Assembly: GCA_965203685.1 (NCBI GenBank)
Contig: OZ241908.1
Coordinates: forward strand, 1,178,001-1,242,000
DNA length: 64,000 nucleotides
Direction of reading: 5' to 3'
Source: VXYL01 sp965203685
GTDB taxonomy: Bacteria > Pseudomonadota > Gammaproteobacteria > Pseudomonadales > Azotimanducaceae
A program made the position numbers and the translations under genes. Of this stretch, positions 24,651-33,244 are shown in pieces (the first letter of the stretch is position 1; every line of letters starts with the position of its first letter). The notes beneath the pieces are model-generated. The model was not told the DNA's origin and did not search any database. It was given only the letters and a program-made list of their open reading frames with translations.

Positions 24651-25669
24651 CGGGGCGCGATCCTGCGAGCGAGTTCGTCGATCTGGGGCTCGACCAACCC
24701 CGCGAGCGACGGGGGCGTTTGGGGGTGTTCGGCGACGGCGGCGCCGACGTCGTGATTGCGGCACAGTCCGAGGCGTTGGTATTTCTCGAGCGCAGCCTGG
24801 TAGCGCTGGTTCGGGGCGCCGTCGCCGGTGTGAACCAGGGTCAGCGGCTTTGCCGCGGCGATGCACTCGCTGATCATGGACATGCTGTCCACCGTGACGA
24901 ACAGGCGTTCGGCGGCGCCCATGAGGTCGCCGAGGATGCGTTCCTCGCGCTGGCTCCACCAGACGCCGTAGGCGACGTTGTCGGGTGCGAGGGACGAGCG
25001 CAACGCGTCCTCGGCCGCGCGCCCCGTGCGCCGCGAGGTGGAGATGAGCCAGCGCACGTCGTGCGCGGCCGCCAGGTCGTTCATCCAACGCCCGATTTCG
25101 CGCCAGTGCGCGGCTCGATAGGTCTTGCCAGCGCCGTCGCCGCCGCAGGCCATCAGCCACAGGCGTTCACCCCCCATGCCATGCCGTTCCACGAACGCGT
25201 GTCCTCGGGCCGCCATGTCCGCGTGCGTTGATGGGCTCGGCGCCACGTTCATGACGATGTTCGACGCATCGCCGGTGGGTTCGAGCGTGAGGTGCGCGGT
25301 AAAGCAATGGCCGGGCAGCCGGCGTCGGGACCCTAGGAAGACGTTGGGCCGGCGCAGGTGTCGGGCCAACAGGACGTTCGCGAAGGCCGTGTTGCCTCCC
25401 GCGGAGACCACGGCGTCGATCGGCGCGTCAGGCTGCGGCGGGTCGCCGTAAAACAGCCGATACGCAGCGAGGCCACCGGACCCACGGCCTAGCAGCGGCG
25501 GGAGTGCGACGCGTGCCAAGGACCTGGCACGCAGGACCACCCTGTGCTCGTCGGTGCGCGTTTGATATCGCGTCGCGAGCCAACGCACCAGGCCGCGTGC
25601 TTGGCTGACATGGCCGGGGATGCCGTCCGAGACGATGAGCACGGCGAGGCCGGGCTTGGGGTCCGTCAT
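24644..25669 (-). CDS. ELM1/GtrOC1-family putative glycosyltransferase
   Basis: A 341-residue member of the ELM1 family (named after the plant mitochondrial fission protein, with bacterial members in lipopolysaccharide loci). Hallmarks are LIVSDGIPGHVSQARGLVRW at the N-terminus, DAVVSAGGNTAFANVLLARH, then RRTGRAAEDALR and FVTVDSMSMISECIAAAKPL at the C-terminus. The fold is GT-B-like. Some relatives are linked to LPS outer-core sugar transfer. Between the GT4 and methyltransferase genes, with overlaps on both sides, it most likely acts in the same cell-surface glycan pathway. Confidence 0.82.
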   Translation of the reverse strand: MTDPKPGLAVLIVSDGIPGHVSQARGLVRWLATRYQTRTDEHRVVLRARSLARVALPPLLGRGSGGLAAYRLFYGDPPQPDAPIDAVVSAGGNTAFANVLLARHLRRPNVFLGSRRRLPGHCFTAHLTLEPTGDASNIVMNVAPSPSTHADMAARGHAFVERHGMGGERLWLMACGGDGAGKTYRAAHWREIGRWMNDLAAAHDVRWLISTSRRTGRAAEDALRSSLAPDNVAYGVWWSQREERILGDLMGAAERLFVTVDSMSMISECIAAAKPLTLVHTGDGAPNQRYQAALEKYQRLGLCRNHDVGAAVAEHPQTPPSLAGLVEPQIDELARRIAPRC

Positions 25670-26652
25670 CGCACCACCGACTCGTAGACGGCGCGCGTCG
25701 CCTGCACCATGTGTTCGACGTTGAGCACTCGACCGGCGTGCTCGAAAGCGCCTTCCATTCGGGCTCGTGTTGTGTCGAGGTCGGCAACGCTACGGGCGAT
25801 GACAGCCTTGAGCTCCGGGATCGGCGCGAGATGCTCCGTGGGGAGGAGGTCGACGGCGCCTGGCACCGGCGTCGATACGACGGGCAGTTGCGCCACTAGG
25901 GCCTCCGCAAGTGCATAGGGGAACCCCTCGCGTTCCGAGGCGAATACCATCAAGTCGGCACCGCCCATGATCGCCCGCGCGTCGGCCCTGAAGCCGGCGA
26001 GGGTGACCGGCTTGCCTTGCGCGAGCGCCGCGAGCCGGCTTCGCTCAGGGCCCTCGCCGACCAGGAGCAGGTGTCCGAGGCTTCGATCCCACAGGTCGAT
26101 GAGTCGGTCGTATCCCTTGACCGGCACGAGCCGGCCCACGGCGACCACCACGGGCTGTCCGGGCGCGATGCCGAAACGCCCGCGGAGCTCGGCGCCGGTC
26201 ATGGCCGGCGGCGCGCCCGGCACGCCGTTGTAGATCACCGTCTTGTTTGGGTGGGCCAGGTTCGTCAGGACCCGGGGACTCACGCCGATCACGGCATCGA
26301 AGCGCCGGTACGCGGAGAGATCCTTCTTCATGCCGTGGATGGTGCCGACGGTCGGGACCCTGACGTCGGCGCCGGCTACGAGCGCGGCCGCCTTGCCGGC
26401 ATGCGCGTGCACGACTTGTGCAGTCGCGTCCTGAATGCGCTGCTGAAGGCCGCGTCGCAGCGAAGGGTTGCGGCGTGATCGGGCGAGGTCGAGGGGTGAG
26501 AACCGTACCGTCGATGCGAAGCGCGGTCCGTAGCGCGCATGGGCCACCACCGTGACGTCCTCGCCGAGTCGCGCGAGGCCGTTCGCAAGGTCGACGACGT
26601 GCGTTTCAAGCCCGCCTTCCTCGTTGCCAGCCAGCACCAGGCAGACGTTCAT
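25666..26652 (-). CDS. GT4-family glycosyltransferase
   Basis: A 328-residue GT-B glycosyltransferase. The N-terminal NEEGGLETHVVDLANGLARL fits acceptor-domain starts such as GG.E.....LA..L. The C-terminal donor domain has the EX7E motif in EREGFPYALAEALVAQLPVV, with a GAVDLL loop after it. The nucleotide-sugar donor cannot be predicted. Start and stop overlap adjacent genes by 4 nt, which places it in the six-gene coupled cluster. Confidence 0.88.
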   Translation of the reverse strand: MNVCLVLAGNEEGGLETHVVDLANGLARLGEDVTVVAHARYGPRFASTVRFSPLDLARSRRNPSLRRGLQQRIQDATAQVVHAHAGKAAALVAGADVRVPTVGTIHGMKKDLSAYRRFDAVIGVSPRVLTNLAHPNKTVIYNGVPGAPPAMTGAELRGRFGIAPGQPVVVAVGRLVPVKGYDRLIDLWDRSLGHLLLVGEGPERSRLAALAQGKPVTLAGFRADARAIMGGADLMVFASEREGFPYALAEALVAQLPVVSTPVPGAVDLLPTEHLAPIPELKAVIARSVADLDTTRARMEGAFEHAGRVLNVEHMVQATRAVYESVVR

Positions 26653-27461
26653 TCGATCAGGCCCCGCCGGCCCGTGCGCAATCGTGTGAAGAACCCCAAC
26701 CGGCCCTCCTTGCCACTGATTTTGACGCGCTTGAGTTCAAGCGCTTCGGCCTCGACGTCCGTACTGATTCCGGCATCTGTGGTCACGGCGAAACGGTATC
26801 CCGCCTCGTCGACCGCGGCCACCTCGTCTTCGGTGTAGATCCCGAATGGGTAGGCGAACGCGGTCACGTCGGTGTCGAACTGGGCCTCGATGGCGGTCTT
26901 GGCGTCGGCGACCTCGTGCCGCCGGTCGGAATCCGAAAGGTCCGGGAGCAGGGCGTGCGTGAGCGTATGCGCGCCGAGTTCCCAGAGGCCCGAGTCGAGC
27001 ATCTTGCGAAGTTCCGCGTCGCTGAGTTTCTGCTCGCGCAGCAACTCGCCGGAGTCGTGGTGGGCCTTCTTCGCCGTTGACCAGTCCCGGTCGAAGCGGT
27101 CCACCACCAGGAACAGGGTCGCCTTGGCGCCGTATTTGGCCAGTAGCGGATGCGCGGCCAAGTAGTTGTCGCGGAATCCGTCATCGAACGTCAACACGAC
27201 CGTCTTGGACGTGTCGGCAATGTCGGCGAGCTCGGAGAGGAAGGCGAAGCGCCAGCCGTGTTCGGTCAGGTATCGGAGTTGCTGCTCGAACTGCTCGGGT
27301 GCGACTCGGAGCTTGTTGAAACGCCCGCCGGGCAGGCGCGGCCGGATCATGTGGTACATCAGGATGCGCGGGTGGCGATCGTCCACCGCCGGCCGCCACC
27401 AGGCGTATCGGAACGAAAAGTAGGCCAAGGCCAACGCGACGACGACGGCGGTGATTGTCAT
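26649..27461 (-). CDS. Polysaccharide deacetylase (NodB-like), membrane-anchored
   Basis: A 270-residue carbohydrate esterase 4 protein. It has one N-terminal membrane helix (ITAVVVALALAYFSFRYAWW) and a NodB domain with the metal-binding DD in VLTFDDGFRDNY, then HTLTHALL (HxxxH-type ligands) and FAYPFGIYTEDEV. The N-terminal helix likely leaves the catalytic part in the periplasm, where it would remove N-acetyl groups from a sugar polymer. The start is the ATG at 27461, overlapping the GT4 stop. Confidence 0.86.
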   Translation of the reverse strand: MTITAVVVALALAYFSFRYAWWRPAVDDRHPRILMYHMIRPRLPGGRFNKLRVAPEQFEQQLRYLTEHGWRFAFLSELADIADTSKTVVLTFDDGFRDNYLAAHPLLAKYGAKATLFLVVDRFDRDWSTAKKAHHDSGELLREQKLSDAELRKMLDSGLWELGAHTLTHALLPDLSDSDRRHEVADAKTAIEAQFDTDVTAFAYPFGIYTEDEVAAVDEAGYRFAVTTDAGISTDVEAEALELKRVKISGKEGRLGFFTRLRTGRRGLIE

Positions 27462-28582
27462 GGGGCAGCGCTGTTCGCAACGGTGAGTGGATGCCCCGCA
27501 AGCTCGTCGTAAACGGCCAATGTCTGGGCACACATGCGGTCGACGTCGAAATCGTGGTCGCGCACTGCTTGGCGCGCTGCGGTCGGGTTGACGAGGACTC
27601 CGGCCAGCCGGTCCGCAGCCCCGGCTTGGTCACCGACCCGCACACGGCCCTCGGGGTACACGGCCGCAAGGATCTCGCCCACGCCGCCATGGTCGTAGCC
27701 GACGACGGGTGTGCCGAGGGAAAGGGCCTCGAGCACGGTTCGGCCGAAGGACTCGGGACGTGTGGAAAGGGAGACGACTGCCGCGGCGTGCGCCATGACT
27801 TCCCGCACGTCGGACCGGTGGCCCGTGAACACGAGATCCGGCGCCCGTTTCGCGAGTGTTTCCTGGTACGACCGGTGCTTGGGCTCGACGCCACCCACGA
27901 CCACGCCCACGGCATTGACGCCCTTGGTGCCGAGGTGCGACATCGCCGCGGCGAAGTCGGCATGACCCTTGAGCCGCGTGATCCGCCCGGGCAGCACGAC
28001 GATCGGCCGATCGCCCAAGGTTGGGTACGCTGCGCGCCAACGCCGAAGCCAATCCGTGGACGGCCGGAAGCCCTTGTTGAACCGCGCCCGGTCGACGCCA
28101 CGGTAGATGCGCGTGACACGGTCTGCGTCGAGGCCAGGGTAGTTGTCCAAAGCGTAGCGGCGCGCCGTCTCCGATACCGCGATGACGCGCTCGCCGCGGG
28201 TCATCACGGCGCTGTAGCGGCCCACGGTGTACAGGCCGTGGACGGTGGTCACGAAGCGCGGCCTGTCAGCCGGTGGCATGCGACGCCAAGCCAACCAGGC
28301 CACCCACGCCGGCATCCGCGAGCGGGCGTGGATCACGTCGGGACGTTCATTGCCCAGCCAGCGGCGGAACTTGCTGACATCGAAGGCGACGGAGGGTCGC
28401 TTGCGGCCGATGTCCCAGGTGACATGCCGCGAGCCCTCGGCGCCTAAGGTGTCCACCATTCGCCCGCCATTCGACACGACGATCGACTCATGCCCTGCGG
28501 CGACAAGCGCACGGGCGATCTCCAGGGTGCCTTGCTCGACCCCGCCGCCGTCCATCGCGGGCAGAACTTGCACGACCTTCAA
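27458..28582 (-). CDS. GT4-family glycosyltransferase, first gene of the glycan operon
   Basis: About 374 residues. The N-terminal VVQVLPAMDGGGVEQGTLEI and the donor-domain motif RPESFGRTVLEALSLGTPVV (EX7E), plus GGVGEIL, identify a GT-B enzyme of family GT4. The IAVSETARRYAL segment is also typical. I chose the TTG at 28580-28582, which has AAGG nine bases upstream. The frame stays open further upstream but loses its coding sense, being antisense to the PhoX-like gene. Its promoter should lie in the short gap between this start and the divergent PhoX-like gene at 28673. Confidence 0.85.
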   Translation of the reverse strand: MKVVQVLPAMDGGGVEQGTLEIARALVAAGHESIVVSNGGRMVDTLGAEGSRHVTWDIGRKRPSVAFDVSKFRRWLGNERPDVIHARSRMPAWVAWLAWRRMPPADRPRFVTTVHGLYTVGRYSAVMTRGERVIAVSETARRYALDNYPGLDADRVTRIYRGVDRARFNKGFRPSTDWLRRWRAAYPTLGDRPIVVLPGRITRLKGHADFAAAMSHLGTKGVNAVGVVVGGVEPKHRSYQETLAKRAPDLVFTGHRSDVREVMAHAAAVVSLSTRPESFGRTVLEALSLGTPVVGYDHGGVGEILAAVYPEGRVRVGDQAGAADRLAGVLVNPTAARQAVRDHDFDVDRMCAQTLAVYDELAGHPLTVANSAAP

Positions 28583-28672
28583 CGCAAGCGACCTTATGCA
28601 AACGCTCGGCGCAACTGTAAAGATGAACCGCGTTCGCGCAACCCGGATCCGGCGCGCTGCTACCATCGCGCC

Positions 28673-29980
28673 ATGGCCACGCGACGGCAACTGCTCGCTT
28701 CCGCAGTCAGCGGCACGGCGTTCGCGGTCTCCGCCTTCGCGTTGAAGGGTCGTGCGGCCAAAAGCCGAGCGGTTCCAGAACTGCGCCCGGTTGCCGATCA
28801 GACCACGGGAGCGGCGCTGCTCCGACTGCCGCCTGGCTTCAGCTACAAGTCCTACAGTTGGTCGCTCGATGCGACGGACGACGGCAACGTGGTCTCCGGC
28901 CTGCACGACGGCATGGGGGCGTTTCCGGCCGCGGATGGACGCACGGTCACGCTGGTGCGGAACCATGAAATCACTCTCGCGCCGCTGCTGGCCGACAAGC
29001 CGGTCTACGATCCGACCTGCGGCGGGGGTACTACGACGTTGACCTTCGACACGGTGGCTGGCAAGTGGCTGGACTCGCGGGTGTCCCTCGCCGGTACCTA
29101 CAAGAACTGTGCGGGCGGGCCGACCCCTTGGGGAAGCTGGCTGACGTGCGAGGAAACGCTCGCAGACCCGTCCACGCACCGCGTAACGCGGCGGCACGGT
29201 TTCGTCTTCGAGGTTCCCGCCGATGGCGTCGGCGACGCGCGCCCGATCCCGGGCCTTGGGCGATTCGAGCATGAGGCGGCGGCCGTGGATCCCGTTACTG
29301 GCATCGTCTACCTCACCGAGGACGAGCGCCGGGCCGGCCTCTACCGGTTCGTGCCCGCGGGCGGCGTGACCGGGTCCGGGGCGCTGCGTGGCCCGGGCCA
29401 ACTCCAGATGCTGGCGATCGACGGTCGAACCGACCCGGAGGATCGACCCGGAGCCGCCGTGCCGGTAGCGTGGGTGGACATCGACGACCCCGAGGCCATC
29501 GATGGTCGGAGCGTCTTCGATCAGGGCGATGCGCGTGGCGGGAAAAGGTTTAAGCGCTTGGAAGGCTGCTGGTTCGACGGCGGGCGCCTGTATTTCGTGT
29601 CCACCACCGGCGGCTCGGCCGGCAAGGGCCAGGTCTGGGAACTCGGCGTCGCCGACGACCGCCTGACACTGCTTTACGAGTCGCCCGGCCGCGAGACGCT
29701 GGACATGCCCGACAACCTGGTCAGCGTGCCCGGCCTCGGGCTGCTGCTTTGCGAGGACGGCGGGTCGCCCACCCGGTTGCGGCTGCTGACGGCGGCTGGC
29801 GAGATCGTCACCTTTGCCGAGAACGCAGTGGTGCTCGATGGGCTGCGAGGCTTCAACGGCGACTACCGCGGCGGCGAATGGTGCGGCGTTTGCCGCGCCG
29901 GCGATTGGATCTTTGTGAACCTGCAGTTGCCTGGGATCACCTTCGCCATCACCGGACCGTGGGAAACGCTCGCCGGCTGA
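28673..29980 (+). CDS. PhoX/DUF839-family Tat-exported phosphatase-like protein
   Basis: A 435-residue protein with a twin-arginine-like signal (TRRQLLASAVSGTAFAVSAF). The rest is a beta-propeller of the DUF839/PhoX type: DGMGAFPAADGRTVTLVRNH, then GGPTPWGSWLTCEETLADPS, FEHEAAAVDPVTGIVYLTED, and CEDGGSPTRLRLL. PhoX proteins are calcium/iron-dependent alkaline phosphatases; smaller relatives like this one lack proven activity. The TCEE and HEAAAVDP motifs, which carry metal-binding acids in PhoX, are retained. The Tat signal fits a cofactor-loaded, folded export. It is divergent from the glycan operon with 90 bp between starts. Confidence 0.82.
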   Translation: MATRRQLLASAVSGTAFAVSAFALKGRAAKSRAVPELRPVADQTTGAALLRLPPGFSYKSYSWSLDATDDGNVVSGLHDGMGAFPAADGRTVTLVRNHEITLAPLLADKPVYDPTCGGGTTTLTFDTVAGKWLDSRVSLAGTYKNCAGGPTPWGSWLTCEETLADPSTHRVTRRHGFVFEVPADGVGDARPIPGLGRFEHEAAAVDPVTGIVYLTEDERRAGLYRFVPAGGVTGSGALRGPGQLQMLAIDGRTDPEDRPGAAVPVAWVDIDDPEAIDGRSVFDQGDARGGKRFKRLEGCWFDGGRLYFVSTTGGSAGKGQVWELGVADDRLTLLYESPGRETLDMPDNLVSVPGLGLLLCEDGGSPTRLRLLTAAGEIVTFAENAVVLDGLRGFNGDYRGGEWCGVCRAGDWIFVNLQLPGITFAITGPWETLAG

Positions 29981-30059
29981 CCTCGGACATTCGCAAAAGC
30001 CGGACGAGGGGCGTAACCTTGAATGAATTTGCGCGATTTCCGCATTGGGGAGGAGTGTC

Positions 30060-31283
30060 ATGGCCAGTGTCAAGGTGTCCACCAGTCGCCGCGGTTTCCT
30101 GCGTACGAGCGCGGCCGCATCCGCCGCATTGCCGCTCGCAAGCGCATGGGCCAACGACCCGACGCAACCCGGCGAGGTGCGTCGCTATGCCACGTTGGGT
30201 CGCACCGGTTACGAGATCGCGGACGTCTCGTTCGGCACCGCGAGCCTCCGCCCGGGCCAAGAGGATCTGGTGCACCACGCCCTGGACCGCGGCATCAACT
30301 ACTTCGACACTGCGGAAAGCTATACCGGTGGGAACTCGGAGATCGCGCTCGGCCGTGCACTCAAGGGGAAGCGCGACCAGGTCGTCATCACGTCCAAGGT
30401 GATGCAGACACCGGACAGCAGCGCCGAGTGGCTCATGGAGATGCTGGAAGGATCGCTCCGCCGTCTGCAGATGGACTACGTCGACATTTTCATGAACCAC
30501 GCGGTCAACGACCTGGCCGTCGTCCAGAACCCGGAGTGGCACGCGTTCATGGACCGCGCCAAAGAGCAGGGCAAGATCCGCTTTTCGGGCATGTCGGGCC
30601 ATGCCGGCCACCTCATCGATTGCCTCGACTACGCGTTTGACGAGGATCTGGTGGACGCTGTGCTCGTCGCCCACAACTTCGGCCAGGATCCGAAGTTCTA
30701 CGAACGTGTGACCCGGTCCATGGACTGGGTGGCCACCCAGCAGGATTTGCCGCGCGTTCTCGCGAAGGGCAAGGCCAAGGGTGTTGGCGTCACGGTGATG
30801 AAGACCTTGCGCGGCGGACGCCTCAATGACATGCGGCCGTTCGAGAAGGACGGTGCCACCTACGCCCAGGCGGCGTTGCGCTGGGTGCTGTCCAACCCCG
30901 ATGTGGACAGCGCGGTGATCACGATGAACAGCATCGAGAAAATCGACGAGTTCCTCGGTGCCTCCGGGTGGGAAAAACTCGCCTACGGCGACATGGACCT
31001 GCTCGAGCGCTACGCCCACCTGAACAAGGAAACGTACTGCAACAACGTCTGCAACGACTGTGCTGGCGCCTGTCCCTACGGCGTGCCGATCCAGGAGGTG
31101 CTGCGCACGCGGATGTATGCGGTCGACTACCAGGACGTCGACTTCGCCAGGCGCGAGTACGCGATGCTGAAGACCAACGCGGCGGCGTGCCTGTCCTGCG
31201 ATGGGCAGCCGTGCGCCAGCGCTTGCACGCACGGCATCGCCATCGACCGGTTCTGCGGCCCGACGCACACACTCCTCGCCTAA
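30060..31283 (+). CDS. Tat-exported aldo/keto reductase with C-terminal ferredoxin-like Cys motifs
   Basis: A 407-residue protein. The twin-arginine signal is TSRRGFLRTSAAASAALPLA. It is followed by an aldo/keto reductase barrel with the active-site aspartate and tyrosine in GINYFDTAESYTGGNSEIAL, lysine in VVITSKVMQ, and histidine in VDIFMNHAVND. The last 70 residues contain two cysteine groups, CNNVCNDCAGACPYGVPI and CLSCDGQPCASACTHGIAID, a [4Fe-4S]-type tail seen in ferredoxin-fused aldo/keto reductases. GGGGAGGAG precedes the ATG. The substrate is unknown; the exported, iron-sulfur form suggests electron transfer in the periplasm rather than simple NADPH chemistry. Confidence 0.85.
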   Translation: MASVKVSTSRRGFLRTSAAASAALPLASAWANDPTQPGEVRRYATLGRTGYEIADVSFGTASLRPGQEDLVHHALDRGINYFDTAESYTGGNSEIALGRALKGKRDQVVITSKVMQTPDSSAEWLMEMLEGSLRRLQMDYVDIFMNHAVNDLAVVQNPEWHAFMDRAKEQGKIRFSGMSGHAGHLIDCLDYAFDEDLVDAVLVAHNFGQDPKFYERVTRSMDWVATQQDLPRVLAKGKAKGVGVTVMKTLRGGRLNDMRPFEKDGATYAQAALRWVLSNPDVDSAVITMNSIEKIDEFLGASGWEKLAYGDMDLLERYAHLNKETYCNNVCNDCAGACPYGVPIQEVLRTRMYAVDYQDVDFARREYAMLKTNAAACLSCDGQPCASACTHGIAIDRFCGPTHTLLA

Positions 31284-31311
31284 GCGCTTCGCTCACGCGA
31301 CTCGACGCGAC

Positions 31312-32499
31312 GTGAGCCAGCGCGCGCTGTTCTACGAGTGCTTCGCCGGGATCGCCGGCGACATGCACTTGGGCGCGCTGATCGACGTCGGTGTGCCGGC
31401 GGCCTACCTCAAGGCTGAACTCGACAAGCTCGAGTTGGCCGACGAGTTCGAACTCGTCGTCGAGCCGGGCAAGAAGATGGGCATCACCGGCACGCAAGCC
31501 ACGGTGCGCTTGCGCGAAGGCATCGACCGGCCGCACCGCCACCTGTCGACGATCAAGGGCATCCTCGGGCGCGCGGGGTTTGCGCCCAAGGTCTGCGAGC
31601 GTGCCGGCGCGATGTTCGAGACCATCGCGGTGGCGGAAGCGAAGATCCACGGAACCACGGTAGAGGCGATCCACTTTCACGAGGTGGGAGCGACCGACTC
31701 CATCGTCGACATCGCCGGTGCCGCCATTGGTCTCGACTACCTCGATGTGGACCGCGTCTTCTGCGGCGCGATCGAACTCGGCAGCGGCATGGTTCGTTGC
31801 GAGCACGGCGTGATGCCGGTGCCGGCGCCGGCCACGGCGGAGATCCTCAAGGGCGCGCCTTGCCGTTACGGTGGCGTGGACGGGGAGGCCACGACGCCCA
31901 CGGGTGCCGCCATCCTCAACTGCGCGGTGGATCAGTTCGATGCGCCGACCGGCTTCAAGGTGGCGAAGATCGGCTACGGCGTCGGCATGAAGGACTTCCG
32001 CGTCCCGAACGTGCTGCGCCTGTCCCTCGGAGAAGTGTCGGCCCAGATCGACGCGGAGAACAATATCGAGGTGCAGTGCAACATCGACGACATGACGCCC
32101 GAGGCCTTCCAGCCGTTGATGGACGCACTGTTCGCCAAGGGCGCACGGGACGTCTTCCTCACCCCGATCGTCATGAAGAAGGCGCGTCCCGGCACGCGCC
32201 TGTCGGTACTCGTCGACGAGGCGCGCCTCGATGCCGTGCTGGACGAACTCTTCGCCGGATCCACCACCATCGGCGTGCGCCTGCACGAGGTCGCCAAGCG
32301 GATGCTGCCGCGGCAGGAACGCACCGTCGACACGGCGTTGGGACCGGTGCGCGTCAAGGTCGTCACGCTGCCAAGCGGCGCGACGCGCTGGAAATCGGAG
32401 CACGACGACGTCGCGGCCTTGGCCGCGCGCAACGGCTTGGATTATCTGAGCGCCAAATCCGCGGTGGACCGCGACGTCGACAAGGTGCTCGGACCGTGA
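31312..32499 (+). CDS. larC: Nickel pincer cofactor biosynthesis protein LarC
   Basis: A 395-residue LarC (DUF111) protein, which inserts nickel into the pyridinium-3,5-bisthiocarboxylic acid mononucleotide cofactor used by lactate racemase (LarA) and relatives. Recognised stretches include YECFAGIAGDMHLGALIDVG, HFHEVGATDSIVDIAGAAIG, GVMPVPAPATAEIL, the CTP/nickel domain ECNIDDMTPEAF-type segment (here QCNIDDMTPEAFQPLMDALF) and VMKKARPGTRLSVL. It is encoded in one reading frame, not as the ribosomal-frameshift larC1/larC2 pair of lactobacilli. The GTG start at 31312 follows the upstream gene by 28 bp; the stop overlaps larB (GTGA). Confidence 0.92.
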   Translation: MSQRALFYECFAGIAGDMHLGALIDVGVPAAYLKAELDKLELADEFELVVEPGKKMGITGTQATVRLREGIDRPHRHLSTIKGILGRAGFAPKVCERAGAMFETIAVAEAKIHGTTVEAIHFHEVGATDSIVDIAGAAIGLDYLDVDRVFCGAIELGSGMVRCEHGVMPVPAPATAEILKGAPCRYGGVDGEATTPTGAAILNCAVDQFDAPTGFKVAKIGYGVGMKDFRVPNVLRLSLGEVSAQIDAENNIEVQCNIDDMTPEAFQPLMDALFAKGARDVFLTPIVMKKARPGTRLSVLVDEARLDAVLDELFAGSTTIGVRLHEVAKRMLPRQERTVDTALGPVRVKVVTLPSGATRWKSEHDDVAALAARNGLDYLSAKSAVDRDVDKVLGP

Positions 32500-33236
32500 A
32501 ACCCATTGCGGAGATCCTTGACGACTTCGCTCAGGGGCGCATTGACCGGGACCAGGCCGCGGCGGCCATAGACGGCGCCTACTTCGAGGACTTGGGCCAC
32601 AGCACGATCGATCACGACCGCCTGCGGCGCACGGGTTCCGCCGAGGTCGTCTACGGCGAGCACAAGACGCCGGAACAGGTGGCGGCGACCTTCCAGGCGA
32701 TCGTCGCCCGCGGCCACAACGCCTTGGCCACACGGGTCGACGAAGCGGCTGCGCGGGCGGCGCTCGCCGCCGTGCCGCAAGCTACCCACCATGCCGAAGC
32801 GCGCTTGCTGATGTGTCGACAGAGGGCGGACGAGCCGGTCTCGACGCAGATCGCGGTGGTGACGGCCGGGACATCCGACCGCGGCGTGGCCGAGGAGGCG
32901 GCGTTGACCGCCGAGTTCTACGGCAACCCGGTCCTGCGCATCAGCGACGTGGGCGTTGCCGGCGTGCATCGCTTGCTCGCCCGCATCGAGGAGATCCGCA
33001 AGGCCCGCGTGGTGGTCGTCGTCGCAGGCATGGAGGGTGCCTTGCCGAGCGTAGTCGGGGGCTTGGTGGACAAGCCGGTCATCGCGGTACCGACCAGCGT
33101 CGGCTACGGCGCGAGCTTCAACGGCGTCGCCGCGTTGCTCGGCATGCTCAATAGCTGTGCGTCCGGGGTCGCGGTGGTGAACATCGACAACGGCTTCGGC
33201 GCGGGGTTTCTCGCCAACACGATCAACCGACTCTAG
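32496..33236 (+). CDS. larB: Nickel pincer cofactor biosynthesis protein LarB
   Basis: A 246-residue LarB, which carboxylates and hydrolyses nicotinic acid adenine dinucleotide in the first step of the nickel-pincer pathway. The N-terminal domain includes DFAQGRIDRDQAAAAIDGAY and the EVVYGEHKTPEQVAATFQAI stretch. The C-terminal PurE-like (AIRC) domain includes AVVTAGTSDRGVAEEAALTA and VVVVAGMEGALPSVVGGLVD. The GTG start overlaps the larC stop, so the two are translationally coupled. Length is normal for the family. Confidence 0.92.
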   Translation: MKPIAEILDDFAQGRIDRDQAAAAIDGAYFEDLGHSTIDHDRLRRTGSAEVVYGEHKTPEQVAATFQAIVARGHNALATRVDEAAARAALAAVPQATHHAEARLLMCRQRADEPVSTQIAVVTAGTSDRGVAEEAALTAEFYGNPVLRISDVGVAGVHRLLARIEEIRKARVVVVVAGMEGALPSVVGGLVDKPVIAVPTSVGYGASFNGVAALLGMLNSCASGVAVVNIDNGFGAGFLANTINRL

Positions 33237-33244
33237 GAACCTGC

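Noticed and set aside
27458..30154. A very long minus-strand open frame covering the PhoX-like gene and the GT4 gene
   Set aside because: Only the last 374 codons look like a protein (GT4). The rest is antisense to a clearly coding Tat-exported protein and has no recognisable domains; high GC keeps antisense frames open.
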